Shown here in pieces: positions 1-6,948 of a stretch of DNA of 10,691 bases (positions are counted from its first letter, which is position 1; the number at the start of each line of letters is the position of its first letter). This stretch comes from an uncultured Oscillospiraceae bacterium (lineage in GTDB: Bacteria; Bacillota; Clostridia; Oscillospirales; Acutalibacteraceae). Made by a program: the position numbers and the translations under genes. Where the stretch lies: the NCBI GenBank assembly GCA_910588415.1, contig CAJUPK010000028.1, positions 9,693 to 20,383 of the forward strand, given 5' to 3'. Under the pieces are notes generated by a model that saw nothing but the letters and a program-made list of their open reading frames with translations, was not told where the DNA came from and searched no databases.

Positions 1-1
1 G

Positions 2-544
2 AAGACAATAGAAGTGGATCTGGCAAATACCTGGAAAAGAATTTCCCAGGCTGCCTCCACGTCATTTGCAAACATGAACCAGCTGGTTTCCCATGCCTTT
101 TCCAGCATGAAAGCCAACATATCCGTCACGGTAAACGGAATCATTAACAGTATTCAAAGAATGTCAGAGGGTGTGGCCGCAGGTGTAAACCGGGCAATCA
201 ACGCCATCCGCAATCTGCGGGTAGCCAGTGCGGATGCAGTAAGCCTAATGTCACGGGCGGTCAGCTCTGTGCCTATCCCCCGTCTTGCTTCAGGTGCGGT
301 CATTCCTCCCAACCGGGAATTTTTGGCTGTGCTGGGAGATCAGAAATCGGGAACGAATGTGGAGGCACCGCTCTCTACCATTAAGCAGGCCCTTGCCGAG
401 GTGCTGGGAGAAACCAGCTACCAAAGGGGCGGGGGAGAACAGACCGTCATTTTGCAGGTGGACAGGCAGGTGCTGGGCCAGGTGGTCTACAGGCTTAACG
501 GCGAGCAGTCCCGCCGTATCGGCGTAAGCCTGCAGGGGGTGTGA
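2..544 (+). CDS. Phage tail tape measure protein, C-terminal end (partial)
   Basis: The reading frame is open from the left edge of the window (K-T-I-E-V-D-L...) to a TGA at 542-544, so this is the last 180 or so residues of a longer gene that starts outside. The visible part has an amphipathic, Ala/Ser/Asn-rich helical stretch (about the first 85 residues, with spaced VNGIINSI and VNRAINAIRNL segments). A compact tail follows with the turn PRLASGAVIPPNREFLAVLGDQ, here read as the LASGGVV-PPN-E-LA-LGD type ending common to tape measure proteins of Firmicutes phages, then a GGGEQ linker and a final strand region. Tape measure proteins set tail length and line the tail tube. The GTG at 14 is not the true start because the frame continues upstream. 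Position directly before distal tail genes supports the call. The next gene starts one base after the stop. Confidence 0.85.
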   Translation, partial: KTIEVDLANTWKRISQAASTSFANMNQLVSHAFSSMKANISVTVNGIINSIQRMSEGVAAGVNRAINAIRNLRVASADAVSLMSRAVSSVPIPRLASGAVIPPNREFLAVLGDQKSGTNVEAPLSTIKQALAEVLGETSYQRGGGEQTVILQVDRQVLGQVVYRLNGEQSRRIGVSLQGV

Positions 545-545
545 T

Positions 546-953
546 ATGAGCAGCACATACATAAAACTCAATGGCATTTCCTTTGACGCCAACGTGGCCA
601 TCTCCAAATATACCCGGAACTTCAACGTGCTGGACGGAGAGAACTCTGGCCGGGTCATGACAGGCCGCATGGAGCGGGACATCATTGGCGCGTACCTGGG
701 GAACAAGATCACCTTTTTCCGCAAGGGAGATAATTACCAGGGCTATGATGCGCTGTGGGACTACCTGGTGCAGCACTCTGTGGACAAAGACGGCGTATGG
801 CTGGAAGTGGCGGACGGGCAGCAGACCCTGGCCTATCAGGCGTACTATTCCGCCGGAGAGCAGCAGATAGAGCAGGTGTTGAACGGAATCAACTACTGGG
901 GAGAGATGGAGATCAACTTCATCCCCATGGATGCGCAGGTGAGGCCGTCATGA
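546..953 (+). CDS. Phage distal tail-type structural protein
   Basis: A 135-residue protein that starts at ATG 546, one base after the tape measure stop, with a GGGGGTG Shine-Dalgarno element inside the previous gene's end. It begins MSSTYIKLNGISFDANVAIS and has a central VLDGENSGRVMTGRMERDIIG segment. The pattern 'short beta strand, then VLDG-N-GR, then RDIIGTY' is familiar from small proteins lying between tape measure and hub genes in clostridial prophages. No signal peptide, membrane segment or catalytic motif is visible. By position it probably joins tape measure tail end and baseplate/hub (distal tail or tail-completion role); this is inference from synteny. Its TGA overlaps the ATG of the next gene (ATGA at 950-953), indicating translational coupling. 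Confidence 0.7.
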   Translation: MSSTYIKLNGISFDANVAISKYTRNFNVLDGENSGRVMTGRMERDIIGAYLGNKITFFRKGDNYQGYDALWDYLVQHSVDKDGVWLEVADGQQTLAYQAYYSAGEQQIEQVLNGINYWGEMEINFIPMDAQVRPS

Positions 954-2404
954 GTGAATCCTATCTTTTTTATAAGGACGTGGCCCCTGGCGCAGCGGAA
1001 GAGGCGGTTATCCTGGAGGAAGGGACCGCGCACAACCCCTACTCAAATCCCTCCCTTCTGCCCTTTGAAAACCCCCTGCCCCCCCTTGCCACCCTGGAGC
1101 CTGGGCGATGGCTTTTAAACGGCAGCTTTGCCCTGCCAGGCCGGACAGTGCCCTATTGGTCAGAGCTTCTCAGCGATGAAGAGGGCCTGCTGTCCCCTGC
1201 CCCGGTGTTTGATATCCAGTTCAGCCAGCAGCACTCCACAGTGGGACTCACCCTGGTTTTTGACCCGGCGGCAGGGGAGTTCTGCCAGGAGGTGCAGATC
1301 CAGTGGTACCAGGGGGAGCAGCTGAAAGCGGACCAGATCTTTTACCCGGACGCGGCCTCCTATCTCTGCGAGAAGACGGTGACCAGCTGGGACCGGCTGG
1401 TCATCACCCTGCGGAGGACCGGGCTTCCCCTGCGCCGGGCCCGGCTGCAGCAGATCATCTTTGGGCTGTACCGCCGTTTCGGCATGACAGAGCTGCGCAA
1501 GGTGAAGCTGGTGAACGAATCGGACCTTTCCGCCCTGACCCTGCCCATCTCCACCATGGATTTTGAGCTGGACAGCCGCAGTGACATTCAGTTTATGTTC
1601 CAGTTTAAGCAGCCTGTGGAGGCCTGGAACAACGACCGCCTGGTGGGGGTCTACTACATAGACGGCCACAGCCGGGCAGGGCTGCACCTGCGGTCTGTCA
1701 ACTGTTATGACGCCCTGGGCGTGCTGGACGAGATCCCCTTTTCCGGGGGCGTGTACCAGGACTATCCGGCGGCGTCCCTTCTGGGGGACATTGTGGGCAG
1801 TGACTTTGCCCTGGACATCGAGGTGGAGGACATGGCCTTAACCGGGGCTATCCTGCCGGGCACCAAGCGCAGCGCCATGCAGCAGGTTCTGTTCGCCTGG
1901 GGGGCCGTGGCCTCTACAGACGGGCGGTACGGCATCCGAGTGTTTCACCCAGAGCCGGAGGGGGAGCCGATAGGCCTGGACAGAACCTATGTGGGGGCTT
2001 CTGTGGACACAGCCGCCATTGTGACAGAGGTGCGGGTAACCGCCCACAGCTACACCAAGGACGCCAATGGCAGCGTAGAGATCAACGGGGAGAAGTACAC
2101 GGACACAACCCAGGTGTTCTCTGTGACCAATCCAGATGTGACCAGCAATGACAAGGAGAATGTGGCCAGCGTCACCAGCGCCACTCTGGTCTCTCCGGCC
2201 ATGGCCCAGGCTGTGGCCCAAAGGCTTTACCAGTTCTATTCCCAGCGGGACACAGCCAAGGCAAAAGTGGTGTGGCAGGGAGAGCGGCTGGGCGCTGCCA
2301 CGGCCCTGCCCACCCCCTGGGAGACCCAGGTTGCCGGGCACATCAAGAAGCTGAACATCACCCTTTCCAACACCGTTGCAGCGGATGTGGAGGCCATTGG
2401 ATAG
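950..2404 (+). CDS. Phage tail hub / tail-attachment protein
   Basis: A 484-residue protein. The start is ATG 950, in an ATGA overlap with the preceding stop. The frame is open further upstream to 755, but that extension only shadows the previous gene. Residues about 1-80 are an extended Pro-rich leader. Residues about 85-165 (FDIQFSQQHSTVGLTLVFD ... SWDRLVITLRR ... IIFGLYRRFG) look like a galactose-binding-like beta sandwich of the kind found in Firmicutes phage tail proteins. From about 170 on, MTELRKVKLVNESDLSALTL begins a hub-like region (LVGVYYIDGHSRAGLHLRSVN, then PAASLLGDIV). A C-terminal part resembles the late domains of tail hub or Gp37-like proteins. It would sit at the tail tip and connect tube to fibres. 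The hub role is inferred from layout and sequence style; no enzymatic motif is seen. Confidence 0.65.
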   Translation: MSESYLFYKDVAPGAAEEAVILEEGTAHNPYSNPSLLPFENPLPPLATLEPGRWLLNGSFALPGRTVPYWSELLSDEEGLLSPAPVFDIQFSQQHSTVGLTLVFDPAAGEFCQEVQIQWYQGEQLKADQIFYPDAASYLCEKTVTSWDRLVITLRRTGLPLRRARLQQIIFGLYRRFGMTELRKVKLVNESDLSALTLPISTMDFELDSRSDIQFMFQFKQPVEAWNNDRLVGVYYIDGHSRAGLHLRSVNCYDALGVLDEIPFSGGVYQDYPAASLLGDIVGSDFALDIEVEDMALTGAILPGTKRSAMQQVLFAWGAVASTDGRYGIRVFHPEPEGEPIGLDRTYVGASVDTAAIVTEVRVTAHSYTKDANGSVEINGEKYTDTTQVFSVTNPDVTSNDKENVASVTSATLVSPAMAQAVAQRLYQFYSQRDTAKAKVVWQGERLGAATALPTPWETQVAGHIKKLNITLSNTVAADVEAIG

Positions 2405-2417
2405 AGGAGGCAGACCC

Positions 2418-2582
2418 ATGGAAGAACTTGTTTGGACCCCTTATATAGCCTGGGCCAGTCTGGCCCCCAACCCTGCCACAGTGGGAGAGACTGTCACCCT
2501 GCGGGTATTTGTGGCGGACGTGCTGGGCGGCCAGCAGGAGGAGGCCTGGTTCTCCGGCACCCTGTACAGCGGGGAGGTGTAG
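2418..2582 (+). CDS. Small phage tail-region protein, 54 residues
   Basis: Starts at ATG 2418 behind AGAGGAGG (2403-2410, 7-nt spacing). The product begins MEELVWTPYIAWASLAPNPA and ends EAWFSGTLYSGEV. The middle has the beta-strand pattern 'NPATVGETVTLRVFVADV' seen at the beginning of Ig-like domains. Small proteins with a W/Y-SG-x-YSGE ending lie between hub and Ig-like tail genes in other Firmicutes prophages, so a minor tail role is likely but unproven. It ends at TAG 2580-2582, and the next gene begins in the same frame two codons later at TTG 2586, so the two would be one 475-residue protein if the stop were read through. A separate ribosome binding site favours two proteins. Confidence 0.6.
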   Translation: MEELVWTPYIAWASLAPNPATVGETVTLRVFVADVLGGQQEEAWFSGTLYSGEV

Positions 2583-2585
2583 GCG

Positions 2586-3845
2586 TTGATTCAGCAAGTA
2601 AGGGCCCGGTTTAACGGCCAGTGGGTCCTGCTCACCTATGACAAGGCCTCTGGCACCTGGCAGGGAGAATTTACCCCCAGCGCCACCTCCTTTACCCAAC
2701 CCCATGGGGCTTATTCCATAGAGGTGGAGGCTGTCAACAGCAGCGGAGCCATTGTCACCGCCACAGGAGAGGACCGGGAGGACCTGCGCCTTTTCGTCAA
2801 CGAGCGCCAGCCCCCCCGCCTGGTCCTGGTCTCCCCGGCAGAGGGATATGTCACGGTGAACCGGCCGGAAATCGTGGTATATGGGGAGGATGAGCCGGGA
2901 GGCTCTGGGGTGGATATAGCCAGCCTGGAGGTCTGGCTGGACGGCCAGAGTGTTTCCGGCGCGGTGTGGCAGCCTGTGCAGGGCGGGTACCGGGTGGCCT
3001 ATACCCCGGACCAGCCCCTTTCCGAAGGCCCCCATACCCTGGAGTTCCGCATAGCGGACCAGGACAAAAACACAGCCATGCTGCGCCTGCGCTACACAGT
3101 GGACACCCTGCCCCCCGCCTTGTTTCTCAAGGAACCCCGGTACCGTTCTGTGGTGGACACGCCGTCCATTTTGGTCAGCGGCACAGCCACAGACCCCACC
3201 CAGCCGGTCACCCTGCGGGCAGAGGTAAATGGCGTGCTCCGGGCCCAGGCCACGGCGCTGCCGCCCTTTGGGACCTTTTCCTGGGACATTCCCCTGGAGG
3301 TGGGGGCCAATACCATTCAGGTGACCGCTGCGGACGGCGTGGGATGGGAGAGCCTGGCCCGCTTGTTTGTGATCCGGCTGGTTACAGACCGCACCCAGGG
3401 GGACGTGGACGCTTTGGCGAGCCTACTGCAAAAGCCTGTGGACAGGTGGACCCCAGAGGAGCGCTCCGCCTTTCTGACAGCCAGGGAGCGGGGCGGGTAC
3501 AATTACACGGACCTGAACCGGGTGGTTCTGGCTGTGGAGCACCTGAACAGCAAATTTGGCGGCTATGGCTATGACGGGGGCTATGTGCCTGTTGAGCCCC
3601 AGCCGGGGCGCACCCAGTGGCAGCCGGAGGACTACCCAGAGCCTGCCAAGATGGAGGCCTTTCTGGATAACCTGCGGCGGCTCAAAGGCCTTGTGCCCAT
3701 CCGCGTGCCCCTGCCGGAGACCATGGAGGGGCTTACCTTCCAGCGGGCCAATGACATAGAGGCCGTGCTGGTAGCCCTGGACCGCTACAGCCCTTACATG
3801 GAGAACAGCTTCCGGGCCGGGGAAATCCATGCTGGTGAAACATAA
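2586..3845 (+). CDS. Phage tail protein with repeated Ig-like domains
   Basis: A 419-residue protein. The start is taken as TTG 2586, because GGGGAGGTG at 2571-2579 gives an ideal 6-nt spacing and no ATG lies nearby in frame. It reads as about three immunoglobulin-like beta sandwiches in a row: residues about 1-78 (ending LRLFVNERQPP), about 79-170 (LVSPAEGYVTVNRPEIVVYG ... LRYTVDTLPPA) and about 172-262 (PSILVSGTATDPTQPVTLRA ... LARLFVIRLV). A distinct C-terminal part from about 275 contains WTPEERSAFLTARERGGYNY followed by TDLNRVVLAVEHLN; this YNYTDLNRV signature recurs in phage tail proteins. Ig-like domains on virions usually bind host surface glycans or decorate the tail. The order after the hub and before the fibre supports a tail-tip role. 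Coupled tightly to the small gene upstream. Confidence 0.7.
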   Translation: MIQQVRARFNGQWVLLTYDKASGTWQGEFTPSATSFTQPHGAYSIEVEAVNSSGAIVTATGEDREDLRLFVNERQPPRLVLVSPAEGYVTVNRPEIVVYGEDEPGGSGVDIASLEVWLDGQSVSGAVWQPVQGGYRVAYTPDQPLSEGPHTLEFRIADQDKNTAMLRLRYTVDTLPPALFLKEPRYRSVVDTPSILVSGTATDPTQPVTLRAEVNGVLRAQATALPPFGTFSWDIPLEVGANTIQVTAADGVGWESLARLFVIRLVTDRTQGDVDALASLLQKPVDRWTPEERSAFLTARERGGYNYTDLNRVVLAVEHLNSKFGGYGYDGGYVPVEPQPGRTQWQPEDYPEPAKMEAFLDNLRRLKGLVPIRVPLPETMEGLTFQRANDIEAVLVALDRYSPYMENSFRAGEIHAGET

Positions 3846-3856
3846 AGGAGGACATC

Positions 3857-4288
3857 ATGAAAAACGGAATCATCAAGGGCGGGGGAAACTCCCGGTATCT
3901 AAAGTCTGTGCCGGACTTTCTTGCCCAGTACCCAGACTATGACAGCTTTGCCCAGGCCATGGCCTCTGGCACCCTGCCCATAGACCTGAACGGCGTGAAC
4001 CCCCAGGGCTGGACCCAGCTGGGCACACCCCTGGACGCGGCCAACCTTTTAAGCGACCCCACGGCAGGCAGCATGGGATTAAGCGAGGAGGAGAGTACGC
4101 CTGACGTGGCCTTCTCCCATCTCAACGCGGGCAAGCTGAGCAAAAACGGCGACGCCCTAAACCACCACATGGGGGACACACAAGCCGCCCAAGTGCGGAA
4201 CATAGAGCTGACGACCGAGGACATGAAAGACCAGGTGGGCCAGGAGACAGAGAAGCCGGATGGCACCATCATCTTTGTGTACGAGTAG
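3857..4288 (+). CDS. Fibre-adjacent tail protein
   Basis: A 143-residue protein starting at ATG 3857 behind AAAGGAGG (3844-3851). The N-terminal half (GNSRYLKSVPDFLAQYPDYD, then FAQAMASGTLPIDLNGVNPQ, GWTQLGTPLDAANLLSD) is a pattern familiar from phage tail-fibre base proteins. The C-terminal half is hydrophilic and ends EKPDGTIIFVYE. Its last 46 codons (from 4149) lie inside the left inverted repeat of the fibre cassette, and an exact reversed copy exists at 6762-6901. Because the repeat is identical there, inversion should leave this protein unchanged. It ends at TAG 4286-4288, which sits in the Shine-Dalgarno element of the fibre gene (4287-4292). A likely role is the adaptor to which the exchangeable fibre docks; that is inference from position. 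Confidence 0.6.
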   Translation: MKNGIIKGGGNSRYLKSVPDFLAQYPDYDSFAQAMASGTLPIDLNGVNPQGWTQLGTPLDAANLLSDPTAGSMGLSEEESTPDVAFSHLNAGKLSKNGDALNHHMGDTQAAQVRNIELTTEDMKDQVGQETEKPDGTIIFVYE

Positions 4289-4460
4289 GAGGCGCGGCCA
4301 TGGCTAAGAAGATGTACGCGGTACAAAACGGGCAGCTCCGAAAGCTGCGCAAGGGGTACACAGTAATAGACCGCACCGTCCGGAAAATCCGCAAGGGCTA
4401 TACCGTCATTGCGGGCAGGATTCGCCCCTTTTGGGCTGGCGGCGAGTTGGAATATTTTGG
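4149..4460 (+). repeat. Left inverted repeat of fibre cassette
   Basis: 312 bp that match the reverse complement of 6590-6901 with six mismatches. The outer 213 bp (4149-4361) are identical. All six differences fall in the inner 99 bp, at 4362, 4368, 4404, 4422, 4447 and 4452, and every one is synonymous in the fibre gene. Outside 4149 similarity fades quickly, and inside 4460 the sequences are unrelated. The repeat includes the CCATGG start-codon palindrome and a TGTAC-GCG-GTACA dyad at about 4314-4326. Confidence 0.95.
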
Positions 4461-5517
4461 GGATTATATTGACGGGGTTTCCAATGGAGTGGATGGCGTT
4501 TATCTCCAACAAGGAGCCATTGCGGCCGCATCGATACCAGACTATGCGTTATTTGCAGGTGGTTTTTATTTTTATTATGACCCGAGTAACACAAGCGACA
4601 GCACAACGAAACGTACTAATGAAGTAAGCATCTACGATAAGCAACTGATTAAGTTGAGAAAATCGCTTCGCAATACAAAACAAAATGTAGCCGCTGCTTC
4701 TGCCCATGGACATGCCATTTTTGCAGGTGGCGATCAATGGAATAAGAACAACATTGTATACGGAGATGTGGAATCTTTTGACAGTTCCTTAACAAGAGTA
4801 ACTTTAACTTCTTTAGCGTCTAATGTGACAGGCGCAGTAGGCGGGGCGATAGGGAAATACGCCCTTATAGCAGGAGGTGGATATCAAACCAATTATCTTT
4901 CTAATCAAGTTAATTGGTATGATAAGGACTTAACGAAAGGCAACTGCGAGCCTCTACACATTGCCAAAACAGGTTTTGGCTCAGCGAATACAACAAGCCA
5001 TCTTTTGTTTGCTGGAGGGATGTATAAAGATAGCCAGTTCAATGCCTATTCTACGGATTATGTAGATGTCTATAATCAAGATTTAACTAAAACCATATGT
5101 ACTCTGTCCGCAAAATCTTACATTATTCCGGGTACAAGCATAGGAGAGTTTGCAATATTTTCTAGAATAAAAAAGTTGGCAGTAGACCCATATCATTTTG
5201 ATGTGTTTTCAGATGATTTAACCCGCATAGAACTCAATATTCCAAATGACTTTAATACAGCCGTACATTCAGAAAATTTTGCAATATTTGCAGGTTCTTC
5301 ATATATCACAGAAAATATCATCACTTTTGATGAAGATTTAGTAAAATCATCTCCAGAACAACCAATAAAATACAGAACCGCAACAGGCATTTATGGTGAA
5401 AAAATGTCTGGCGCTATGGCAGGTGACTTTTTAGTGTTGGCGGGGGGAAACCCGTCTAGTGATCATAGCATCAAAGAAACCGGGCAAAAGTTCAATGTCA
5501 CAGTATATAAAACGTGA
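4300..5517 (+). CDS. Kelch-like tail fibre / receptor-binding protein, expressed allele (A)
   Basis: A 405-residue protein starting at ATG 4300 behind AGGAGG (4287-4292, 7-nt spacing). Residues 1-53 lie in the inverted repeat and hold two tandem KLRKGYTVIDRTVRKIRKGY-like units, probably the docking part. From about residue 80 a motif of the form [GD]-x-A-[IL]-[FI]-A-G-G recurs roughly every 45-50 residues (near 84, 140, 190, 240, 288, 335 and 383, the fifth and sixth degenerate). Each is followed by a strand ending in Y/F-D-x-D-L-T-[KR]. That is the pattern of a seven-bladed kelch-type beta-propeller, a fold suited to binding a surface ligand. The part after 4460 is clearly AT-richer than its neighbours (TTA, ATA, AGA codons common), suggesting import from a lower-GC source. 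Receptor binding is inferred from location and the inversion layout. Confidence 0.75.
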   Translation: MAKKMYAVQNGQLRKLRKGYTVIDRTVRKIRKGYTVIAGRIRPFWAGGELEYFGDYIDGVSNGVDGVYLQQGAIAAASIPDYALFAGGFYFYYDPSNTSDSTTKRTNEVSIYDKQLIKLRKSLRNTKQNVAAASAHGHAIFAGGDQWNKNNIVYGDVESFDSSLTRVTLTSLASNVTGAVGGAIGKYALIAGGGYQTNYLSNQVNWYDKDLTKGNCEPLHIAKTGFGSANTTSHLLFAGGMYKDSQFNAYSTDYVDVYNQDLTKTICTLSAKSYIIPGTSIGEFAIFSRIKKLAVDPYHFDVFSDDLTRIELNIPNDFNTAVHSENFAIFAGSSYITENIITFDEDLVKSSPEQPIKYRTATGIYGEKMSGAMAGDFLVLAGGNPSSDHSIKETGQKFNVTVYKT

Positions 5518-5565
5518 CGCAAGCTTCTGGCACATGCCCCAAAGAATATTCTGCACGGGTACCGC

Positions 5566-6750
5566 TCATATTCTGTATACATCCACCACATCTGTGGCCG
5601 AGCCGCTGTTGGAAGGAACGGTTGCAATATTCCCGCCGGCAAAAAGGGCATAATCTCCCGCAGACCCAGCGCTTAATTCATATCTGCTTTGTGACAAGTT
5701 AGGCTCGGTTTTTCGGGTCAAATCTTCATTGTACGAAAACACAGTGGGTGTGGCATAGCCGCCGGTACTTCCAGAGACACTCACAGCAATTCCGCCGCCA
5801 AATATCGCGTAACCCTGTAAGGACACACCAGCCATTTCGGCGAAATAGTACGGCAGGTTTGGCAATGTGGACCTTGTAAGATTTTCGTCATAGGCGTCCA
5901 CGGCCGACACTCGATAGTTCTGCTGCTGTGTGCCCCCAAGAAACAGGACCCTGCCGCCAACAGAAGCGCCTGCTAAATCGGTTCTTGCCTGAGACAAAGA
6001 AGAAATTCTTTTTTGTGTAAGGTCTTCGTCATACGCGTCTGCAGAAGCAACCACGCTTCCGCCGTTAACCCCTCCCGCAAATACCGCGTACTTGCCAAAG
6101 GGCACGCCGCACAGATGTTTCTTCTTTTCGGACAAGCCAGCGGCAACTTGTGCATGGGTTCCTTCCACATTAAAGCTATGCACAGTGTTTTCGTCCGTTG
6201 CGCCGCCAGCGGAGGCCCCGCCCGCAAACACCACATACTCTCCTACGCCAGCCGCTGAAAGATAGTATTTGCCTCTGCCTTTCCCTGTCCCGAACCGCGT
6301 TAGGGTTTTGGTAAATCCTGTGATGTAATAGTTGTGGTTACTTCCGGTTTTGCCGCCTCCAAAGGCAGCAAACTCACTGGTTTGTGAACCCGCATGATAC
6401 ACGACCACGCTGTACAAATTGCTTGTGTGGGATGTTAAATCATCATCATAGACATATACCGTGCTGAATTCCGGGCCTGTGTTTCCATCGCTTACACCTC
6501 CGCCAAATAATACATATTTCCCCACAGAGGCCGCAGCCATCTTTTTTCTCCGTCCTCCCAGCGCCTCTATCGCGCCATCACTGGAATTGCCAAAATACTC
6601 CAGCTCGCCGCCAGCCCAAAAGGGGCGGATCCTGCCCGCAATGACCGTATAGCCCTTGCGGATTTTCCGGACGGTGCGGTCAATTACCGTGTACCCCTTG
6701 CGCAGCTTTCGGAGCTGCCCGTTTTGTACCGCGTACATCTTCTTAGCCAT
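5566..6750 (-). CDS. Kelch-like tail fibre / receptor-binding protein, silent allele (B)
   Basis: A 394-residue protein read on the - strand from the ATG complement at 6748-6750. The frame is open further upstream to 6903, but the AGGAGG site and identity with allele A fix this start. Residues 1-53 are identical to allele A. The rest is a different sequence with the same architecture: GKYVLFGGG, EFAAFGGG, GEYVVFAGG, GKYAVFAGG, GGRVLFLGG, GYAIFGGG and DYALFAGG cores, each with a DAYDEDLT-like strand, again seven blades. It ends VDVYRI, parallel to the VTVYKT end of allele A. Nothing resembling a good - strand promoter precedes it, so in this orientation it should be silent and become expressed after inversion. 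Its composition is nearer to the flanking phage genes than allele A is. Confidence 0.8.
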   Translation of the reverse strand: MAKKMYAVQNGQLRKLRKGYTVIDRTVRKIRKGYTVIAGRIRPFWAGGELEYFGNSSDGAIEALGGRRKKMAAASVGKYVLFGGGVSDGNTGPEFSTVYVYDDDLTSHTSNLYSVVVYHAGSQTSEFAAFGGGKTGSNHNYYITGFTKTLTRFGTGKGRGKYYLSAAGVGEYVVFAGGASAGGATDENTVHSFNVEGTHAQVAAGLSEKKKHLCGVPFGKYAVFAGGVNGGSVVASADAYDEDLTQKRISSLSQARTDLAGASVGGRVLFLGGTQQQNYRVSAVDAYDENLTRSTLPNLPYYFAEMAGVSLQGYAIFGGGIAVSVSGSTGGYATPTVFSYNEDLTRKTEPNLSQSRYELSAGSAGDYALFAGGNIATVPSNSGSATDVVDVYRI

Positions 6751-6901
6751 GGCCGCGCCTCCTACTCGTACACAAAGATGATGGTGCCATCCGGCTTCTC
6801 TGTCTCCTGGCCCACCTGGTCTTTCATGTCCTCGGTCGTCAGCTCTATGTTCCGCACTTGGGCGGCTTGTGTGTCCCCCATGTGGTGGTTTAGGGCGTCG
6901 C
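6590..6901 (-). repeat. Right inverted repeat of fibre cassette
   Basis: Reverse-oriented partner of 4149-4460. It carries the start of the reversed fibre gene (start codon complement at 6748-6750), its AGGAGG site, and a copy of the last 46 codons of the 143-residue tail gene. On its outer side it abuts an AT-rich leader that precedes the gene at 6949. Confidence 0.95.
6762..6901 (-). pseudogene. Reversed copy of the 3' end of the fibre-adjacent gene
   Basis: An identical copy of the last 46 codons of the gene at 3857-4288 (from DALNHHMGDTQ to IIFVYE and its TAG), carried in the right inverted repeat. It has no N-terminal part. The frame happens to stay open to 6947 through unrelated sequence (MNTPLFDWFYWNEKTC...), but no ribosome binding site supports that start. 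It is best read as repeat sequence needed for recombination rather than as a gene. Confidence 0.8.
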
Positions 6902-6948
6902 AAGTTTTTTCATTCCAATAAAACCAATCAAACAAAGGAGTGTTCAAA

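Larger units (their letters stand above)
4149..6901. mobile_element. Putative invertible tail-fibre cassette
   Basis: Two 312-bp inverted repeats (4149-4460 and 6590-6901) bound a 2,129-bp unique core (4461-6589). Each repeat holds the 3' end of the upstream tail gene, a ribosome binding site, and the first 53 codons of a fibre gene. The two fibre genes point at each other and end 48 bp apart in the centre. Flipping the segment would replace the C-terminal part of the expressed fibre while keeping its N-terminal docking part. This is the logic of the Mu G segment and P1 C segment, but with long repeats instead of short crossover sites. No invertase gene is visible in this window; it would have to be elsewhere in the phage or host. 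Inversion is inferred from structure, not observed. Confidence 0.8.

Noticed and set aside
755..949. Upstream extension of the hub gene by 65 codons
   Set aside because: It lies entirely over the preceding gene in another frame, while ATG 950 is placed in a typical ATGA overlap.
290..3830. Long - strand reading frames across the tail operon
   Set aside because: They are antisense shadows of GC-rich + strand genes without ribosome binding sites or recognisable domains.
4300..6750. Diversity-generating retroelement with variable fibre gene
   Set aside because: No reverse transcriptase, no template repeat, and the two alleles differ throughout instead of at adenine-derived positions.
4149..6901. 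Inverted repeat as an assembly artefact
   Set aside because: The copies differ by six synonymous changes and lead into distinct complete genes, so they are two real loci; an artefact would give exact copies. Orientation itself cannot be verified here.
6751..6903. Upstream extension of the reversed fibre gene
   Set aside because: The residues are an out-of-frame reading of the repeated end of the tail gene; the shared AGGAGG and ATG fix the start at 6750.
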